A DNA stretch of 64,000 bases. Source: Aquatica leii. Its lineage: Eukaryota; Arthropoda; Insecta; Coleoptera; Lampyridae. Where the stretch lies: contig CM069436.1 in assembly GCA_035610365.1 (NCBI GenBank), positions 57,985,505-58,049,504 of the forward strand, read 5' to 3'. Shown here in pieces: positions 59,342 through 64,000 of this stretch. Made by a program: the position numbers and the translations under genes. Numbering within the stretch: position 1 is the first letter of the stretch; the number at the start of each line of letters is the position of its first letter. The notes under the pieces are model-generated. The model saw nothing but the letters and a program-made list of their open reading frames with translations, was not told the DNA's origin and ran no database searches.

Positions 59342-59681
59342 ATGATTATAAGCGACTTTCGGCTTAGACCTCGTCGTAGTCAAACACCCCGACTTAGACT
59401 TGATTCTAGTCTCTCCTTGAGAGAGAGCCAAAACAAGAAGTAGAACTTGGGCTTTGCCTTATTGTCGTTCGTGAATCCAAACAAACTGACGTTTCGCAAG
59501 ACATTGAAGCTTGCATCTTCAGAGTGGTAAATGTCACTAAATCAGTTTGTTTGGGTTCACGAACGACAATACGGCAAAGACCAAGTTCTATTTCTTGTTT
59601 TGGCTTTCAAGGACTAGGACCAAGCCTAAGTCTGTGTGTTTAACTACGACGCGGTCTAAGCCAAAAGTCGCTTATAATCAT
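59342..59681. repeat. 340-bp imperfect palindrome, probably PLE terminal-repeat debris
   Basis: Arms 59342-59489 and 59542-59681 start ATGATTATAAGCGACTTTCG / ATGATTATAAGCGACTTTTG and close with AAACAAACTGA / TCAGTTTGTTT; they match at roughly 85-90 percent with small gaps. The unpaired centre holds a hammerhead-like motif, which is why I link it to Penelope-like terminal repeats. Confidence 0.6.
59486..59527 (-). ncRNA. Hammerhead-like motif at the palindrome centre
   Basis: Minus strand: CCACT, CTGAAGA (59523-59517), T, GCAAG, loop CTTCAATGT, CTTGC, GAAAC (59495-59491), GTC and AGT. Helix II GCAAG/CTTGC is 5 bp and helix I ACT/AGT 3 bp. Core bases are all present; one extra T precedes helix II. 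Confidence 0.5.
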
Positions 59682-59689
59682 ATATTATA

Positions 59690-60038
59690 TAATACATAAT
59701 CATGTCAAAGCAATATCTCACTTATTTAAATCAAAATAAATTTAGTCTACTGGTAAAAGATATCTTTGATTTCATTAAATTTTGATTTGAGGTTTTAATT
59801 TAATTAAGTGATAATTTGTTTGGAGAAACTATAGTAAAGACCTAATTTTGCAAAACTTTTCACTTTTATTATTTTCGCCGAAGTTCTAAAATCGTAGCAA
59901 AAGTTAAAATTGTTCCTCCTAAAAAAATGTTTATTTTTTGAGTGTTTGTCCTTTTTTATTTCTTGTTAGTTCTGTTTTTTTTCCTAAAATTTTTTTTAGC
60001 ATTTTTGTATGGTTTTTTGACAATCGGATCAATTAAAT
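59690..60038. other. Non-coding stretch
   Basis: Nothing supported. Confidence 0.4.
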
Positions 60039-60690
60039 GAGTGGTACTCAAGCTTTTTTGTCCTACGGACCCCTTATCAGTCAAAACTTGTTTCTGAGTA
60101 AAAAAACTACATAAACGCATAATAGAAAAATTTCAATCTTAAGTTTGATGTCTTGAATGGTAAAGGATGACGTAAAAATGAAATATAAATAAAACATTTT
60201 GTTGAAGAAGTATTTATTAAATATATAACTTTTGTTTTAAAATAGAAAAAAACGTTTAATGATTTGGATTTTATGAGTGTATTTATGTCCGGCTCAATGT
60301 TTGTGAGTAGCAACAGCAAATCCTCACGATTACTAATTTCTTGTCGGTTTCTTTTTTTCTGATAAAGCTCATAACGGCACTGAATTCACGTTTTACCAAA
60401 TAGAAATACGGAAAAAACAAAACAGCTTTTGTACAATAATACAAAATGGTGGATATAAAATTTAGATCTGTTTTTAAAACCAGAAGTTGTCGCATCCCTG
60501 TTTAAACATTAGTTTCATCTCCTCATTTGTGGATAATTTAGTAAGTGGTATATCAGTACGTATTTATCTATATTTGAATACTTGCAAAAGGGTTCAACAC
60601 CCAGTCGGGAATATCGATGTCTTGAAATCTGCGTATGAAGCGCCGTTAAGTGTTACAATAAGCAAACAAACATCTTTATTTTACAATTTT
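60039..60690 (-). pseudogene. hAT transposase C-terminus (ZBED5/FAM200-like) and terminal sequence
   Basis: Minus strand with frameshifts: a block resembling the region of the ELxxIxxD patch (TKLSTNEEMKLMFKQGCDNF), an aromatic stretch, KREFSAVMSFIRKKETDKKL (the CExGFSALxxIKSKxRxRL block of the hAT dimerisation domain) and EDLLLLLTNIEPDINTLIKS (the EDDLRxALSxxxPxI block). This is the end of a ZBED5-type hAT transposase; the zinc finger and catalytic core are absent. The edge AGTGGTACTCAAGCTTTTTT near 60041 followed by CCTACGGACCCC looks like the hAT terminal sequence of this group; the opposite end was not found. Confidence 0.7.
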
Positions 60691-62234
60691 AAGAGATTTG
60701 GAAACTAAGAACATTCTCCTCTTCTTAAGTTTGGTTTGTACAGCAAAAGTTTGGTAAAAAAAAGTATGTTATCTGCGTAACAATACAAAAAATTATAGTT
60801 CTTTCTGTTCAAGACTAGAAAAATTTGTTGTATGCACTTCACATCACGCATAACATAGAATGAAATTGTTGATTTAATACACGATTCTTTTATAGTTTAT
60901 ATTATTGATTAGTTGGTGCAGGTTTCGGTTCTATTGCGTTCCTGTATGAATTTGTACATACATAGGCCTGACTAACCACGATGCCTGTTATTACTTCTAT
61001 TTTGTGGTCTTGTTTATATTTATATTTTACTTAGGACGTTTATTCATTATTGAATTATTGAATTAAATCATTGAAACTTGTAATAATAAATTGCTTTTGT
61101 AACAGATAGGTTCAACGAAACGTTTATTTTTTCTACACTTGTACAGGCAAATATAGGTTGGCTTGCGTATGTGCATTCATTTCACAAAAGTTATTTTCTA
61201 CACGATTATTGTCTGATTAAACGTTAATATCACTTGAGTCGTCATGATCATCATTGTCATCACTATTTCCAAAGTTATTTTTATTTTGCGTTGAACTACT
61301 TTAATAAAAAAAAATTAGCAGCTATATATTCACTCCCAGAATCAACAAATTGCTAATGTGTAAAGTTACATTTTCTAACTCTGCCTTAGATATTATTCGG
61401 ATTATCACACTCTAAAATAGTTTTGGTTTTTACTTTAATAGGTTTACAACTCTCATAGAAACGTATATAAACAAAGATTTATCTAAACAAATGTAAACGG
61501 TAATTAAAAACTTTAACTGTATAACCATTTGAGTAGACATTCAACCAAGAAATCACATGTTTTTCATCAGTGTTAATTACTATTTTGCAGAGCTCTATTC
61601 ATATACATTTACAGTTGAACACGAAGGAAATGTCTGTATTACTTACCTAGAATGTATTTCTTATTTTATGTTAACAGATGGAGCGACCAATACTAAATAA
61701 ATACAAAATTGTTGTTCACTTATCTGGACACAACACAAGCAAATATTAAAGTTCTTTAATTTGTCCAATTGGATGGACACTAGGGATATGTTTAGTTCTC
61801 AAAAACAAATCTGGCAGTTAACTTGTTAAAGATAACTCAATTATTATTGTAGTTTTTTCTAACAGAGAAACGGCTAAAAGTAAAAAAAATTGTACAGATA
61901 ACCAATCTTTTAAAAATCTGCACATGTAGTAAGTATAATTATATGCGGAACCTATAAGTTTTGTCAACCAAAATAATGTCTCTGAGCTCGGAAAATTTTT
62001 AGAGTTTTTTATTTTTATTTAATATATTACATCTAATTAAATTACAAATTTCTATTATGCTTCCATCAGAACGAAGACAAAACTTTTAGACATCATCAGA
62101 CAAATGCAAAAGGTTATGTAAATTACGTATAAAAGTATTGTGGCTGACGCCATCTCGTGGTTAACGAGCCCAAGTATAAAATGTAAACAAATTGATGCTA
62201 TAGATGTTGAAGCATGTTGGTAGTTGGATTAGCC
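60691..62234. other. Non-coding stretch
   Basis: No gene supported. The plus-strand frame at 60487-60708 is the antisense shadow of the hAT remnant. Confidence 0.45.
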
Positions 62235-62350
62235 AACTGCGAAAATTCAAAAAACATATCGAATAATACATGGTTGCAATCCACCAATTAATATTTGTTG
62301 GTAGATTACAACCATGTATTATTTGATACGTTTATCGAATTTTCGCGGTT
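62235..62350. mobile_element. 116-bp hairpin MITE
   Basis: AACTGCGAAAATTCAAAAAA (62235) and the inverted AACCGCGAAAATTCGATAAA (ending 62350) pair over about 50 bp through AATAATACATGGTTG and CCACCAA around a short AT-rich loop. No coding capacity. Flanking duplication not clear. Confidence 0.65.
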
Positions 62351-64000
62351 AAAAAACGTAACAAAATAGAAATTGAAGACAAATTCGTATTATTAACACA
62401 GACTTTTTAAATAAAGGTATTGTGGATATAAGGTAAAATAAAAGTTACATGGTTTTAAAATTAAGCCCCACAAGCGTACTACTCAAAGGCTAAGTAGCGA
62501 ATGAATTTCAAAGTTAACCTCGCCCTAAAAAGTAGCGACTCCACAAAAATAAAAATAAAGGAAGGTTTACACGCAACATTTAGTTGAATTAATACAGATA
62601 ATTTAAAATCAAAAAAATAACAGTAACGAAAACGTTACAAGCTTCATGTTTTATTAAGTAAGCTCAGGCAGAAAAAACAAGTATGCAAACATGTTTGTTT
62701 GTTTTATATTTGAGCACAATCACTCGTATTTACTGAAGTGATTATATAATGCTAAAAATATACTAGTATAACCTAACTAATACAAAGCACGTGTAAACTT
62801 TAATCCACATTGGCGGTCAACGACTAAGCTCGGACGCGTTTGCGCTACAGATTCTATCTAAAATTGTAAAAATGTAAACGCATTTTTAATCCAAATAAAT
62901 TATTCAAAAACATTATACTATGAGATTTGTACTGTAGTGAGAAAAAAATTAGAAATTTTTACAATAGTCATTCTCAAGTAAATCTACATTAATTCTTTTA
63001 AATTATAGACACATTGTTTTATTAATTGGACTAAAGTATTAAATGTGTAAGAGGTTTTAAATACAAACAGACATAAACATTAACAAGTATGTTAAAAATT
63101 GATCGCATGCATATAATAGATACTTCATTTTTTACTTCACTCTTCTTCTATACATTTTCCTTCAACCGTTAGTAAGATTTGGAACTTAAAAACGTGTTGA
63201 GTTAAAATATCATATTTCTCAAAGTATTTTTATATAAATACTTTTTGAGTTTAATAGATTAGGACTTAGAAAGTTGTGTTATAAATGAAAAGCGACAAGT
63301 AAAAAGTTTTGTTAACGCTCGTTTGTAATCGAAACTCAAAGACAGCTTCTGTAGGATAGATAGCTTTCACATGCTTATCTACATGATTTGCTTAGAAATT
63401 GTTTAAAACTAGTCTTCTAGTAAAATAATTACTGTAATTAAGAATTTATTTTTTTACCAAAATATTATAAAAAAGGAATAAGTAGTTAAATAAGAACATT
63501 TTCCGAGATTTGATCATGTCAAAGTAGTAATAACCAAAGTTGACAAAGAGGCTTTATTAAAGCAGAATTTTTTTTGGTTTTGATTTTGTACTTACGTTTT
63601 ACTGAATTAATGATTTATTTAAAATATAGTTTTATGTAGTTTTTTTAATAGTAAATATTCAACTAATTTAATAGAATTGTCTAAAATTTTTTAGACACAT
63701 TTCTGAACATTTTTTTTTAATGTTTAAATTTTATCTAAAAATACAACGTGCTGACGGAAAAAGCTATTTATATTGTTCGATGGTAAAGTTAAAGCTACTT
63801 ATGTTTTATGTCAATATAATTTTATTTGCTTTAAATAATAAAGTTATATGTACTTGAATTGTTGAGGTCACATAAAACCAAGTTACGTGGTTTTGAAAGT
63901 AAAATGTAAAGCATTTTTTATGCAGTATAGATTTTATACTACACCTTGTGTTAAGCTCTTTGTACTTGAAATTAAACACTTAGGTATATGTTAACGGGTC
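62351..64000. other. AT-rich non-coding stretch to the window end
   Basis: Nothing supported. Confidence 0.5.

Noticed and set aside
1..64000. CRISPR array, phage, bacterial operon or endogenous viral sequence
   Set aside because: No regularly spaced repeats, no bacterial gene organisation and no recognisable viral protein in any frame.

Overview
The window is AT-rich animal nuclear DNA, and the repeat content points to an insect, most likely a beetle (inference). It holds very little host coding sequence. One convincing host exon was found: 27395-28212 (+). It has a clean open frame, a start ATG directly behind an in-frame stop, a possible 3' splice site upstream and a consensus GTAAGT donor at its end. 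It encodes an acidic-then-Ser/Thr-rich N-terminal region that looks disordered and regulatory; I do not recognise the protein. No next exon was found in the 36 kb downstream, so most of the window is best read as intron or intergenic DNA. No rRNA, tRNA gene, CRISPR array or bacterial-type operon is visible.

Most of what can be named is dead transposable-element DNA of many kinds. Cut-and-paste elements: a complete PIF/Harbinger copy (3119-5373, TAA duplications); a badly decayed mariner-like transposase (7790-8480, -); a second mariner-like gene (11130-13865, +) split by a 2.27-kb element with ~30-bp inverted ends and a 4-bp duplication (11442-13708); a mariner-like element with ~280-370 bp inverted ends (21850-23731); another with ~130-bp inverted ends (30358-31826); a Tigger/Jerky-type transposase (32397-33070, +); a piggyBac-like transposase (37542-39212, -); the last third of a mariner-like transposase (48594-48907, +); a hAT transposase tail (60080-60690, -); two non-autonomous elements with CCCAG/CCCAAG ends (17665-18948, 39627-41139); and two hairpin MITEs (53312-53491, 62235-62350).

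Retroelements: non-LTR (LINE) reverse-transcriptase remnants at 17290-19480 (split by the 17665-18948 element), 34105-34440, 43130-44000 and 47755-48110 (all -) and 54570-55440 (+). Penelope-like (PLE) pieces with GIY-YIG endonuclease tails lie at 13866-14364, 25127-25395 and 51647-51970, with related terminal-repeat debris at 19911-20260 and 59342-59681.

The most interesting signal is a set of hammerhead-ribozyme-like motifs (CTGANGA, helix II, GAAAC, GTC/GTT) in or beside the PLE debris: 14607-14658, 19972-20015, 25535-25580, 51484-51530, 52279-52325 and 59486-59527. Two sit in the arms of a 966-bp palindrome whose 238-bp arms differ at one base by my reading. Another sits at the centre of a 340-bp palindrome. 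Minus-strand exons with good splice signals inside the 17665-18948 element are a second item for checking.

All coordinates of degraded elements are by eye and approximate unless terminal repeats and duplications fix them.
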